Shown here piece by piece: positions 8,414 to 17,782 of a stretch of DNA of 64,000 nucleotides. Where the stretch lies: the NCBI GenBank assembly GCA_900544715.1, contig UQWL01000013.1, positions 9,692-73,691 of the forward strand, read 5' to 3'. The position numbers were made by a program, and so were the translations under genes. The notes under the pieces are model-generated. The model was given only the letters and a program-made list of their open reading frames with translations, was not told the origin of the DNA and made no database searches. Source of the DNA: an uncultured Oscillospiraceae bacterium. Its GTDB lineage: Bacteria > Bacillota > Clostridia > Oscillospirales > Acutalibacteraceae. Position 1 is the stretch's first letter, and the number at the start of each line of letters is the position of its first letter.

Positions 8414-10087
8414 ATGGCAAACAAAAACGAAAAGTCGCAGGCTGAGCTGTATCGCGAGGAGCGAAAGGCGCGGCAGGCGAAGATCGCCAAGAAGCGCGAA
8501 AAGAAGTCGCCCAAGCGCATCGCCATGGAGCAGAGGCTCGTCAAGGCGATTCCGATTGTAATCGCGGCGGTTGCCGTGGTATTCGCAATCGGCTGGTTCC
8601 TCAATTTTATGGGCGTTCCACAGCGGATGACGACCGTGATGACGGTGGGGGATACCAAGATCAGCCAGGCGCAGTATACATACTATTACCAGCAGATCTA
8701 CTCCAACTATGCCAGCCAGGCGCAGCAGTATGCGCAGTATGGCATCAGCGGGATTCCCGGCATGATGGATTACAGCACCGTCCCCAGCGAGCAGAAGTAT
8801 GACGGCGAGGACGCCGAGGGCAAGGGCGACGGCTATATGTGGTCGGATTACCTCAGGGATAAAACCAATGAGTTTTTGCAGCAGTATATCACGCTTGGCA
8901 AAGAGGCAAAAGCGGCCAATATTACGCTAAGCGAGGATGAGCAGAAGGAAATTGACGAGACCATTAAGAGCATCCGCGAGCAGGCGGCCAGCAGCGATTA
9001 TTCGCTCAACGCTTACCTGCGCTTGTATTATGGCCGCGGCGTCAACGAGAAGCTTCTGCGCGAGGCGATGGAGCTTGAAACGCTCTCCAAAAAGCTCATC
9101 GAGCAGAAGAGCGATGAACTGGCCCGCAATTATACAGACGAGCAGCTGGAAGCAAAGTATAAGGAAGATCAGAACACCTACAACGTTTTGACCGCGCGTA
9201 TGTTCCAATTTGCCACGGAAACGCCGGATTACCCGAAGGATGCGACGGACGCGCAGAAGAAAGAGCTCGATGAAAAGGCCAAGAAGGAAACGAAGGCCAA
9301 GGCCGACGCGATGCTGGGCAAGGTGACAGGCGAGGAATCCTTCAAGGAGCAGGCGCTGGCCAATGCCTCCAAGGATAAGAAGGATGATTATAAAAAGGAC
9401 GAAGCTACGCTGATGAAAAATACGGCGGTGACTCAGTTCTCCCAGATCAGCGATGACGCAGTCAAGTGGGCTGCCTCCGCGAAGAAGGGCGATAAGAAGG
9501 TTTTCGAAACAGACGCTGGCTGCTATGTGGTCTATATCGTAGAGGCTGCGCACCGCGACACCTCTGAAACCGTGGACGTTCGTCACATCCTCTTCAAGGT
9601 GGATTCGGAGGCCGAGGATCAGGCAAAGGCGAAGGCTGATGCAAAGAAAAAGGCTGAGGATGCCCTTGCAGAGTGGCAGAAGGGCGACAAGACGGAGGAG
9701 AGCTTTGCAGCGCTCGCCACGGAGAAGACAGAGGATACCGCTTCCCAGAGCACGGGCGGTTTGTATGAGCGCGTTTATAAGGGCCAAATGGTGAAGGCAT
9801 TTGAAAACTGGTGCTTCGACGCGGCCCGTAAAGCAGGAGATACCGGCATTGTGGAATCCGACTACGGCTACCATGTGATGTATTTCATCCAAAAGAATGA
9901 CGAGCCGCTGTGGAAGCTCAAGATTCGTGATGCGCTCAGTTCTGAAGATGCGAAAACCTATACGGATGAGCTGCTTAAAAAGGATGAAAACAAAATTGAG
10001 CTCAAGGGCAACAAGGTTCAGAAGATCATTGATGACCTCATGGCGAAGATGAAGAAGAATCAGGCGCTCAACAGCGCGTCGGCTTAA
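8414..10087 (+). CDS. Membrane-anchored peptidyl-prolyl isomerase (PrsA/SurA-like, parvulin domain)
   Basis: A 557-residue protein with a highly charged N-terminus, one membrane segment at about residues 45-66, a long Lys/Glu/Ala-rich chaperone-like region and a parvulin domain from about residue 386 (VDVRHILFKVDSEAEDQ) to about 500 (DYGYHVMYFI). Such proteins fold exported proteins at the outer membrane surface in Gram-positive bacteria. It is anchored by a helix rather than by a lipobox Cys. The start is placed at 8414, nine bases after AGAAAAGG; ATG 8405 is also possible, while an ATG at 8336 is too far upstream. It is followed by a strong terminator and appears monocistronic. Confidence 0.87.
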   Translation: MANKNEKSQAELYREERKARQAKIAKKREKKSPKRIAMEQRLVKAIPIVIAAVAVVFAIGWFLNFMGVPQRMTTVMTVGDTKISQAQYTYYYQQIYSNYASQAQQYAQYGISGIPGMMDYSTVPSEQKYDGEDAEGKGDGYMWSDYLRDKTNEFLQQYITLGKEAKAANITLSEDEQKEIDETIKSIREQAASSDYSLNAYLRLYYGRGVNEKLLREAMELETLSKKLIEQKSDELARNYTDEQLEAKYKEDQNTYNVLTARMFQFATETPDYPKDATDAQKKELDEKAKKETKAKADAMLGKVTGEESFKEQALANASKDKKDDYKKDEATLMKNTAVTQFSQISDDAVKWAASAKKGDKKVFETDAGCYVVYIVEAAHRDTSETVDVRHILFKVDSEAEDQAKAKADAKKKAEDALAEWQKGDKTEESFAALATEKTEDTASQSTGGLYERVYKGQMVKAFENWCFDAARKAGDTGIVESDYGYHVMYFIQKNDEPLWKLKIRDALSSEDAKTYTDELLKKDENKIELKGNKVQKIIDDLMAKMKKNQALNSASA

Positions 10088-10110
10088 GCATTTATTACAT
10101 TCCAATTTTG

Positions 10111-10145
10111 AAATACCCCAGGAGTTTTCTCCTGGGGTATTTTTA
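10111..10145 (+). terminator. Intrinsic terminator after the foldase gene
   Basis: Stem AAATACCCCAGGAG (10111-10124) with its complement at 10129 onwards, loop TTTT, then a run of T. It marks the border between the GC-rich backbone and an AT-rich intergenic stretch (10146-10386). Confidence 0.9.
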
Positions 10146-10206
10146 TGCTCAAAGATTAAATGATAAATTATGGATTTTAAATTAACAAAATAAAACAAAT
10201 TATATA

Positions 10207-10243
10207 AATTATAGTTGACTATAATTGAAATTTCGATTAATAT
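10207..10243 (+). promoter_or_regulatory. Promoter with -35 inside a 20-bp palindrome
   Basis: TTGACT (10215-10220), a 17-base spacer and TAATAT (10238-10243) form a plausible sigma-A promoter. The -35 box sits in the centre of AATTATAGTTGACTATAATT (10207-10226), a 9+2+9 inverted repeat, the layout expected of a repressor operator. It lies about 140 bases before the small secreted protein gene in an AT-rich region. No regulator gene is adjacent. Confidence 0.5.
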
Positions 10244-10386
10244 ATACGAAGAAAATAACAATTTATTAGCTGATTATAAATTAAAATAAACATATTTAGC
10301 AAATAAAGATTTGACAAGATGCAGATAAAACCGGCGATTTAGCGAACCGTTTTTATGGAACATAAAGTGATAAGGAGGCTTTCACA

Positions 10387-10734
10387 ATGAAGAAGTTCAA
10401 AAAGCTTGTAGCCACTGCGCTTGTTGCGGTTATGGTTCTGACGACTATGGCGCTTTCGGCATCTGCCGGCATCGTTTATTGGCATGGCAATGAAGGGTCA
10501 CGCTGTTACGCAAAAACAACGCAGGATACGACGACAGAGTTGATCGGTGCTAAGATTACTTGGCAGGTCGGTAGCGGCGACGTGAAGGAGGGCACGCCTT
10601 CCCATACAACGGGCGCTGAGGCAAAGAGCATTTCCAGTTGGCTGAAATTCCGATGGGGCAAATCATTTGGATATTATTACATTAACAATCGAGAAACCCA
10701 CCGCTCAACCGCATGGATGCCCTTTGATTTTTGA
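10387..10734 (+). CDS. Small secreted protein, candidate bacteriocin-like peptide
   Basis: A 115-residue protein with a clear signal peptide (MKKFKKLVATALVAVMVLTT, then MALSASA as likely cleavage site) and a mature part of about 87 residues rich in Trp, Tyr, Gly, Ser and Lys with a single Cys; the end carries WLKFRWGKSFGYYYINN. TAAGGAGG-like ribosome site precedes the ATG. Behind it come a hairpin and then an ABC ATPase and large permease. That order, together with the W-G/YY pattern, recalls lactococcin-972-type loci (secreted peptide plus two-part ABC immunity system), but residue similarity is weak and I do not claim the family. Other options are a substrate or sensor peptide for the ABC pair, or an unrelated secreted protein. 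Confidence 0.75.
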   Translation: MKKFKKLVATALVAVMVLTTMALSASAGIVYWHGNEGSRCYAKTTQDTTTELIGAKITWQVGSGDVKEGTPSHTTGAEAKSISSWLKFRWGKSFGYYYINNRETHRSTAWMPFDF

Positions 10735-10748
10735 ATTAAGCTAGGTTG

Positions 10749-10800
10749 TGCCACGGTAGTTCATTTCGCACACGTTCAATGCAACTGCCGTGGCATTTTT
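10749..10800 (+). terminator. Attenuator/terminator between the secreted-protein gene and the ABC genes
   Basis: Left arm TGCCACGGTAGTT (10749-10761) pairs with AACTGCCGTGGCA (10783-10795; one G-T pair), followed by TTTTT. Located 15 bases after the first stop codon and about 65 bases before the ABC ATPase, it would give more transcript of the first gene than of the ABC genes. Confidence 0.75.
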
Positions 10801-10863
10801 GGCGTAGCATGATCAGAATTGATTCATTGAATTTCCTATCAATGATGCAATGGAGGTTGGCAT

Positions 10864-11547
10864 ATGGAAACCGCAATTCAGACAAAGGATCTTACAAAGG
10901 AATACCGACAGGGCAAAAATATTGTGATGGGCGTTGATCATGTTAATATCAGCGTTGCGTCCGGGGAGTTCACTTCGATCGTGGGGAGAAGCGGATCCGG
11001 CAAGTCAACGCTGCTTCACTTGCTAGGCGGTATTGACCAGCCTACAGCGGGGAGCGTCCTAATCAATGGAATCAATATCAATCAGTTGCAGGATGCTGCG
11101 CTCACAAAATTCAGAAGCAAACACATCGGTTTTATTTTTCAAAGCTATAATTTGATCAATGAATTGACGGTTTTGGAAAATATTCGTTTGCCGTTGGATT
11201 TGGGCAAGATGGCATATGATAAGGATTACGAGGCTGAAATTATCACATTACTTGAGCTTGAAGAGCGGCTGAAGTTTTACCCCTATCAGTTGTCTGGAGG
11301 GCAACAGCAGCGTGTTGCAATTGCGAGAGCACTGATTACAAAGCCTGCGATCATTTTGGCTGACGAGCCGACTGGGAACTTGGATAAGCAGTCCGGCGAT
11401 TCCATTTTTGAATTTATGATTAAAACAAATAAAAATTTGCATCAAACTTATGTGATGGTAACGCATAATCTGGAACTCGCCAATCGTACAAAACGGATTC
11501 TAACCATTGACGATGGGAAAATTGTTGACGACAAAGGTCTGCTTTAA
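10864..11547 (+). CDS. ABC transporter ATP-binding protein (MacB/LolD/BceA type)
   Basis: A 227-residue ATPase with all expected motifs: Walker A GRSGSGKSTLL, Q-loop FIFQSYNLINELTVLENI, signature LSGGQQQRVAIARAL, Walker B AIILADEPTGNLD and H-loop MVTHN. The NELTVLEN/EPTGNLD style is that of the MacB-LolD-BceA subfamily, whose members power mechanotransmission or peptide export and antimicrobial-peptide resistance rather than nutrient import. GGAGG lies about 8 bases before the ATG. The permease gene follows after 55 bases. Codon use is AT-richer than that of the flanking genes. Confidence 0.93.
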   Translation: METAIQTKDLTKEYRQGKNIVMGVDHVNISVASGEFTSIVGRSGSGKSTLLHLLGGIDQPTAGSVLINGININQLQDAALTKFRSKHIGFIFQSYNLINELTVLENIRLPLDLGKMAYDKDYEAEIITLLELEERLKFYPYQLSGGQQQRVAIARALITKPAIILADEPTGNLDKQSGDSIFEFMIKTNKNLHQTYVMVTHNLELANRTKRILTIDDGKIVDDKGLL

Positions 11548-11602
11548 GGTGTTTTTTCCAATCTGCTGAAAGATTCATCACGATGATGTAGAAGGAGATT
11601 CT

Positions 11603-14245
11603 ATGAAACAGATATTACGTCTTTCATTCAAAGACACCTTTCGCTCGAAGAATTCGGCGCTTCTGGCTTTTGGAATCCTGTTTTCCTTTTTGGTGCCGAT
11701 TGTGATTTTTACCGTTTCCAATTCTTTTATGAATGGCGCGCTTGAAAAATCTTTTCAAGTATATGGATATTTTGATGATATCCTTTACCATGCAGAGAAG
11801 CAGGCCGGCGGCTTGCAAAATACGCGGAATGATATAAAGGAAGCCATTCCCACAGAGGGCATCGAACAGGTAGGAACCGTATCCGTATTTCGCCAGGATG
11901 AGGCTGGTAAAGCAGAATTGACGATCGGCTATATGGATGAGGCGGCGATTGATTTGAGTAGCATGAAGCTGCTGGAGGGCAGGCTGCCACAGCATAGGGG
12001 GGAGCTGGCGCTCTGTAATTCCCTTATCTATCAGTTCCCTGAATTAAACAAATTAGGAGAAACTATTACGGTTGGGGATCAAAGCTATACGCTGGTCGGC
12101 CTGATCAGCGACTATTCCGCCAGATGGGAAAAGCCGAAAAATGGAGAAGCTCTTTTACCCAATGCGCTGATCAGCCTAGAAGAAGCGCAAGAAAATCCGG
12201 CTGTTTACCAGCGCCATTTGCTCCTGAATACATCAACCGCTTTCGGACAGGCCGATTATCATAACATACCCAATCTTGTCGCCAATGCGAACCGTGCTGT
12301 AAATGATCGAAGCGAAAAATATACAGTTCCTACAGCAGTGGTGATTTTAACGTCAATATGCTCCTTTTTCCTGAATATCTATATCTTTACCTATTTTATT
12401 GATAGCCAGCAGCGTAAGCTTGCAATTTTTAGATGCCTGAATATGACAAAGGCGGACAGTATTGTTTTTATTCTGTTTAAAATTGTGATTTTGCTGGTTT
12501 TAGCCATACCTTTGGGGCTGATGCTTGGGTATGGTATATCCTGGATTGCCGTTTTTTTATTTAACCGTTTTATCGGGCTCGATCATAGTATCGCTCTATC
12601 TGGGAAGGCAGTTGGAATCAGCATTTTCATCTGTGTGGTAACAGTGTTTTTGGCTAGCTTATGGAGCATCAGAAAGATAAACCGCCTTTCTCCAATCAGC
12701 CTTTTTTCTCCTGCCGATACAGAACAATTACATCGAGAAAAATCTTCGGGAAAAAAGTATCAAAAAACAAGCCTGTCGCATCTAGCGCTTCTGGATTTGA
12801 AGTCGCATTTGAAAAAATCGATTATTGTGGCTTTGCTGATTGCATGCTGCCTGTCTCTGTTCAATTTTTATGCGGTTTATATTAAAATATTTTCTTCGCA
12901 GATGGCGGATGCAAGAGGGAAAATGCCACTGAATTTTGACTATGAATTTTTAACAAATCAGAGTGTCACAGGTACGGCTTTTGTAGATGATTCCGGAAAT
13001 CTTAATTATGTCCAGGCGGTTCCAAATGACGATGCAACATTTTTTATGCCGGACTATCGAAAAACAATTTCGTCAGAGATCATTGAACAGTTGAATGCCA
13101 ATCCCAAGGTTAAGAAAGTGGATCAATATCTGGAGGCCAATGAACTGTATCTGTTGAACGCCCCCAGTCCGTTAGAAAATGCATATTTGAGCCACTATGA
13201 AAACGATGCTTCGTTGCCTGATTCTATCAAAAAAATTTTTAATGTATCGTCAGACACCCGTTCCATCCAGTTTTTCGGCTATCCTGAAAAAGAGTTGAAG
13301 GATATGGAACAATATGTGTCAAGCGGTACAATCCATATAGATAAAATACAGAGCGGGGAAGAAGTCATCCTCATGGTTCCTATCTATGAGTTTACCCAAA
13401 AGGAAGAGTATTCTCAAAAGAGTTTTCTAACGCCTGAAGAATACGAAGGGAAAGAGCATCAATTTAAGGACTCCTATTATTCTGTCGGAGATACCATACA
13501 TTTCATACAATTGGTACCCAAAGACAAAAGTATGTATGGATATATTACAGAAGAACAAATTCGTTCCAATTTGGAGAGAAAAGACGTTGAAGTGAAAATT
13601 GGTGCGATCATTTATCAGAGGATTTCATGGTTTGATACGCTTAGCGTGCCCCCGATGGCATACGCGCTTATTGGAGCGAACGAATCACTGCAATCCCTAA
13701 GCATCGCACCGACCCATTCCAGACTTAGGGTCACCCTGCGGGAAAGCATACCCTATCAGGACTTCGAGCCGGAAATACAGTATTATGCAGGCCTTCTCAA
13801 AGGGTTTGATTTTCGCAATAATGCGGCGGAGCAGGAGGAATTCCGAGAGCTTCAGATCATTTTGAAGGTGTTATATCAAACGCTGGTCGGCATGATGGCG
13901 CTTGTGATTATCATCATTTTGATGATCGAGGAAAGGATAGAATTATTTAGTAAAAGGAAATATTACGCACTGCTTCGCCTAAACGGCTTAAGCCTGCCGC
14001 GGCTGAGGGGGCTAATTGCATTGAAATCTGTTTATTTTGCCCTGTGTGGCATCTTGCTTTCGATTCCTGCCGTATACGCTACCATCCAGATCGTATTCGG
14101 CAAAATGGATGATATCGCAACTTTTATCAATCCATTGGAAATTTTATGTTCATTCTTGCTTGTTTTTGTCGTTACTCTCTGCACATCGGTTACTTCTATC
14201 CGCTATTTAAAAAAGCATGGAATTACACAGCTGATGTTTGATTAA
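11603..14245 (+). CDS. Large FtsX/MacB-type ABC permease, two membrane blocks
   Basis: An 880-residue protein with about eight membrane segments: one near residues 20-45, a first extracellular domain, three segments at about 245-357, a fifth at about 415-440, a long second extracellular domain of about 310 residues, and three C-terminal segments. The repeated layout (helix, outside domain, three helices) twice over is the duplicated FtsX form seen in peptide-efflux or resistance permeases. The C-terminal part ALLRLNGLSLPRLRGLIALK resembles FtsX-domain loops. It pairs with the preceding ATPase. AAGGAG precedes the ATG. The two large outside domains suggest contact with a peptide or with a cell-wall target; the ligand is unknown. 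Confidence 0.85.
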   Translation: MKQILRLSFKDTFRSKNSALLAFGILFSFLVPIVIFTVSNSFMNGALEKSFQVYGYFDDILYHAEKQAGGLQNTRNDIKEAIPTEGIEQVGTVSVFRQDEAGKAELTIGYMDEAAIDLSSMKLLEGRLPQHRGELALCNSLIYQFPELNKLGETITVGDQSYTLVGLISDYSARWEKPKNGEALLPNALISLEEAQENPAVYQRHLLLNTSTAFGQADYHNIPNLVANANRAVNDRSEKYTVPTAVVILTSICSFFLNIYIFTYFIDSQQRKLAIFRCLNMTKADSIVFILFKIVILLVLAIPLGLMLGYGISWIAVFLFNRFIGLDHSIALSGKAVGISIFICVVTVFLASLWSIRKINRLSPISLFSPADTEQLHREKSSGKKYQKTSLSHLALLDLKSHLKKSIIVALLIACCLSLFNFYAVYIKIFSSQMADARGKMPLNFDYEFLTNQSVTGTAFVDDSGNLNYVQAVPNDDATFFMPDYRKTISSEIIEQLNANPKVKKVDQYLEANELYLLNAPSPLENAYLSHYENDASLPDSIKKIFNVSSDTRSIQFFGYPEKELKDMEQYVSSGTIHIDKIQSGEEVILMVPIYEFTQKEEYSQKSFLTPEEYEGKEHQFKDSYYSVGDTIHFIQLVPKDKSMYGYITEEQIRSNLERKDVEVKIGAIIYQRISWFDTLSVPPMAYALIGANESLQSLSIAPTHSRLRVTLRESIPYQDFEPEIQYYAGLLKGFDFRNNAAEQEEFRELQIILKVLYQTLVGMMALVIIIILMIEERIELFSKRKYYALLRLNGLSLPRLRGLIALKSVYFALCGILLSIPAVYATIQIVFGKMDDIATFINPLEILCSFLLVFVVTLCTSVTSIRYLKKHGITQLMFD

Positions 14246-14340
14246 ATTAGCCCAATGCAGCGGAGGTGATCGGATCACAAAAAACGAATGCTGAAAAAGA
14301 GATTCATCCGATTTAAAACAAGGAGAGGAGAAAGGTCGTA

Positions 14341-15570
14341 ATGAAAAAGCATCCGACTGGCATCAAAAGGTTTCTGGCCGCGCTTATCGCTATTCTCATG
14401 CTGCTCTCTCTATCGGTTTCAGGGTTTGCAGCGGGCGGCGCAAATGGTTCTGTGGTTACAACGGCAGACATTGAGACATGCATTGAAAAGCATTACGGAT
14501 TTCTGATGCGCCACTTCCTGGAGCATTCTGAGATATACGGGGTGGAGCTTGCCGATCCCTCCGAACTATCGTTGTTATCTCCGGTGGCTTTCAGGAATGC
14601 TGAAGGGGGTGGGAGCAATGCGCAAGTGGTTTACCTCCCTGTTGTGGATGGAACCAATCAGGTAGCAGCGATTTTCACTGTTATGAAGGAAAATGGGCGG
14701 ATTTCTGCCACCTTGGGAACAGATTTTGCACCGCTTTTGAATCAAGCAATTGACCAAAATGAATTGGAGGTATTGCTGCTACAGGACGGAGATACTCTGC
14801 TGGCTGTTTCCGCCGAGGGCGATGTTTTTACCTTGCATGGTCGAAATACAGGGCCAAACAGCGCTTACCGCTCTCCTATAGAATCATCTATGTTATCGTT
14901 TGATCTCGATTCTGGCGAGGCGGTTCTGCGGCTGGGCGAAATCAATGAACCCTTTACGGCCTTAGCGGAAAACGCCCTGCGAGAACAGGAGGAGCAGGAT
15001 CGTGAATCCAATACGCTTCGATCCAGCCCGGCGATAACAGGAGAAAACTATCTTTCCAATTACCGGCCTTATGATATTGTGGATCAAAACGTGGATGGCC
15101 AGCAGCACGGATTGTGTTGGGCAGCGGTGGTCGCCTCCATGTGCAGATTTGAAAAACCGGATACTTGGGGCGCCCTTACGGCACAAAACGTAGCGGATTA
15201 TATGGGGATCGGTTACGATGACGGCGGTACGAATAACGAGGCAAAATCGGCTTTAGAGCATTATCTGGGCTCGCCCTATGTGCCGACTATCAAGAATGTG
15301 CTTTCTCAAGCCGATATCGTAACGGTTATCAATAATATTGATCCTGCGTACCTGCAATGCAGAAGGCCAAATGGATTTCTGCGTTATGAATACCATGCGG
15401 TAGCCCTCACCGGCTATCTGTTTTCTGATACACAGACTGCCATTCAGATCATGGATCCGGCTTATGAATGTTTTAAGCTTGCGTCCTATAATGGAAGCAA
15501 TTGGACATTCCCATTTGGCACATATACATACACTTGGATTAAGACAATACGGCTTTTATACAACGTTTAA
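14341..15570 (+). CDS. Secreted papain-like cysteine peptidase
   Basis: A 409-residue protein with signal peptide (about residues 1-30, ending FAA), a prodomain-like region (about 35-220) and a C-terminal papain-fold domain. The catalytic pattern is HGLCWAAVVA (Cys259), YEYHAVALTGY (His352) and IMDPA (Asp372), as in the C39-like/AvrRpt2-like (C70) groups of small secreted cysteine peptidases. AGGAGAGGAGAAAGG precedes the ATG. It follows the permease by 95 bases in the same AT-richer block, so it may be part of the cassette, perhaps processing the small secreted protein or acting on competitors or host proteins; that link is inference. A bidirectional terminator follows. Confidence 0.8.
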   Translation: MKKHPTGIKRFLAALIAILMLLSLSVSGFAAGGANGSVVTTADIETCIEKHYGFLMRHFLEHSEIYGVELADPSELSLLSPVAFRNAEGGGSNAQVVYLPVVDGTNQVAAIFTVMKENGRISATLGTDFAPLLNQAIDQNELEVLLLQDGDTLLAVSAEGDVFTLHGRNTGPNSAYRSPIESSMLSFDLDSGEAVLRLGEINEPFTALAENALREQEEQDRESNTLRSSPAITGENYLSNYRPYDIVDQNVDGQQHGLCWAAVVASMCRFEKPDTWGALTAQNVADYMGIGYDDGGTNNEAKSALEHYLGSPYVPTIKNVLSQADIVTVINNIDPAYLQCRRPNGFLRYEYHAVALTGYLFSDTQTAIQIMDPAYECFKLASYNGSNWTFPFGTYTYTWIKTIRLLYNV

Positions 15571-15580
15571 TTTCAAAGAA

Positions 15581-15626
15581 AAAGGGCCCGTTGCAAAATG
15601 TTTATCATTCTGCAACGGGCCCTTTT
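15581..15626. terminator. Bidirectional terminator between convergent operons
   Basis: Left arm AAAGGGCCCGTTGCA.. and right arm ..TGCAACGGGCCCTTTT form a stem of about 15-18 bp with T tracts on both strands. It ends the peptidase transcript on the plus strand and the decarboxylase operon on the minus strand. The core GTTGCAAAATG is shared with other terminators in the window. Confidence 0.88.
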
Positions 15627-15690
15627 AGAATTGTTTTTCACCTTTAGAAAACGGTGGGCTTATCGTTTGACCTTGGCGCATGCGTGTTTG

Positions 15691-16836
<1,146 letters not shown>

Positions 16837-16852
16837 GCGGAACTCCCTCCGC

Positions 16853-17281
16853 TTAACCGATGACTGCGAGCACGTCGTCTGTCGAAACGGTGCTGCCCTT
16901 GGAAACGAGAACCTGCTTGACGGTGCCGTCGGCAGGGGAGACGATATCGTTTTCCATCTTCATGGCTTCCAGGATGAACAGCACGTCGCCGGCCTTGACC
17001 GCCTGGCCAACCGATGCTTTCACATCCAAAATCGTGCCGGGCATCGGGCAAACGGCGTTTGTGCCTTCCACTGGGGCGGCAGGTGCTGCGGGGGCTGCGG
17101 TCGGAGCGGCAGCGGGTGCCGTGGGAGCAGCAGGTGTGGCAACAGGGGCGGGAGCAGCCGCGGGAGCAGCGGCCACCGGAGCGGCGGCTATGGGGGCAGC
17201 CATAACGCTATTGACAACGGCCTGGCCCTCTTCCACTTCGATCTCATATTTTTTACCGTTTAATGTGACCATGTATTTCAT
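16853..17281 (-). CDS. Biotin carboxyl carrier subunit of the decarboxylase
   Basis: A 142-residue protein: a short N-terminal segment (MKYMVTLNGKKYEIEVEEG), a long flexible Ala/Pro linker (about residues 28-75), and a biotinyl domain with the acceptor lysine in EAMKMEND (Lys108). Such separate carriers (GcdC, MmdC-like) shuttle CO2 as carboxybiotin from the cytoplasmic alpha subunit to the membrane beta subunit. Its place between the delta and beta genes supports that role. The Pro/Ala linker explains the strong compositional bias of this stretch. Confidence 0.93.
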   Translation of the reverse strand: MKYMVTLNGKKYEIEVEEGQAVVNSVMAAPIAAAPVAAAPAAAPAPVATPAAPTAPAAAPTAAPAAPAAPVEGTNAVCPMPGTILDVKASVGQAVKAGDVLFILEAMKMENDIVSPADGTVKQVLVSKGSTVSTDDVLAVIG

Positions 17282-17296
17282 TTTGAGTTCCTCCTC

Positions 17297-17764
17297 TTAG
17301 TCAATCTCTTTTATCGATTTGATGATGAGCCTGTCGGTCGGGATGCCAGTCTTGTCGCTGATGATTGCCAGAAGCACCGCTTGTGTTTTGCTGTCCACGG
17401 TAACCTGGCGGATGGATTGAAAATGCAGCCGCTCGAGCGGGATGCCGGTCTGGTCGCTGACGATCGCCATCAGCATGGCGGCAGTCTGCTCATCCGTATC
17501 GACGAGCAGGATTCCGTTTTCAGTCACTGCTGCGGGAGCCGCCACAGCGGCGGGTGCGGCCTGGATGGGGATGACCGGCGGCGCTTCCACCGGCTGCGCG
17601 GCGGCTTTATTGTCGCGCGCGCCCTTGTGTTCCAAAAGCCGGATCGCCTTGGAGAGCAGCATGATGATAACGGCCAGGAGTGCAAGCTCGATTAAAACAA
17701 CTGCAATCCCCACGAGCGCGATCAAGAGGGAATCCCCAATTGTAATGGTCTGGTTTGCCAGCAT
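17297..17764 (-). CDS. OadG/MmdD-like small membrane subunit with duplicated C-terminal motif
   Basis: A 155-residue protein with a single N-terminal membrane helix (about residues 9-37), an Ala/Pro-rich linker (about 48-80) and a C-terminal region containing the same motif twice: MAIVSDQTGIPLERLHFQSI and LAIISDKTGIPTDRLIIKSI. The N-terminal half is the OadG (sodium pump decarboxylase gamma/delta) family, which holds the complex together. The C-terminal motif resembles the short conserved segment of delta/epsilon subunits of methylmalonyl-CoA decarboxylases. It lies 18 bases after the alpha gene. The tandem motif is unusual and is listed as a finding. Confidence 0.85.
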   Translation of the reverse strand: MLANQTITIGDSLLIALVGIAVVLIELALLAVIIMLLSKAIRLLEHKGARDNKAAAQPVEAPPVIPIQAAPAAVAAPAAVTENGILLVDTDEQTAAMLMAIVSDQTGIPLERLHFQSIRQVTVDSKTQAVLLAIISDKTGIPTDRLIIKSIKEID

Positions 17765-17782
17765 AGGGCATTAGCCTCCTTA

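Noticed and set aside
8927..10261. 444-codon minus-strand frame opposite the parvulin gene
   Set aside because: Mirror of the Lys/Glu/Ala-rich helical region (Leu/Phe/Arg-rich product); the plus-strand gene has clear parvulin motifs.
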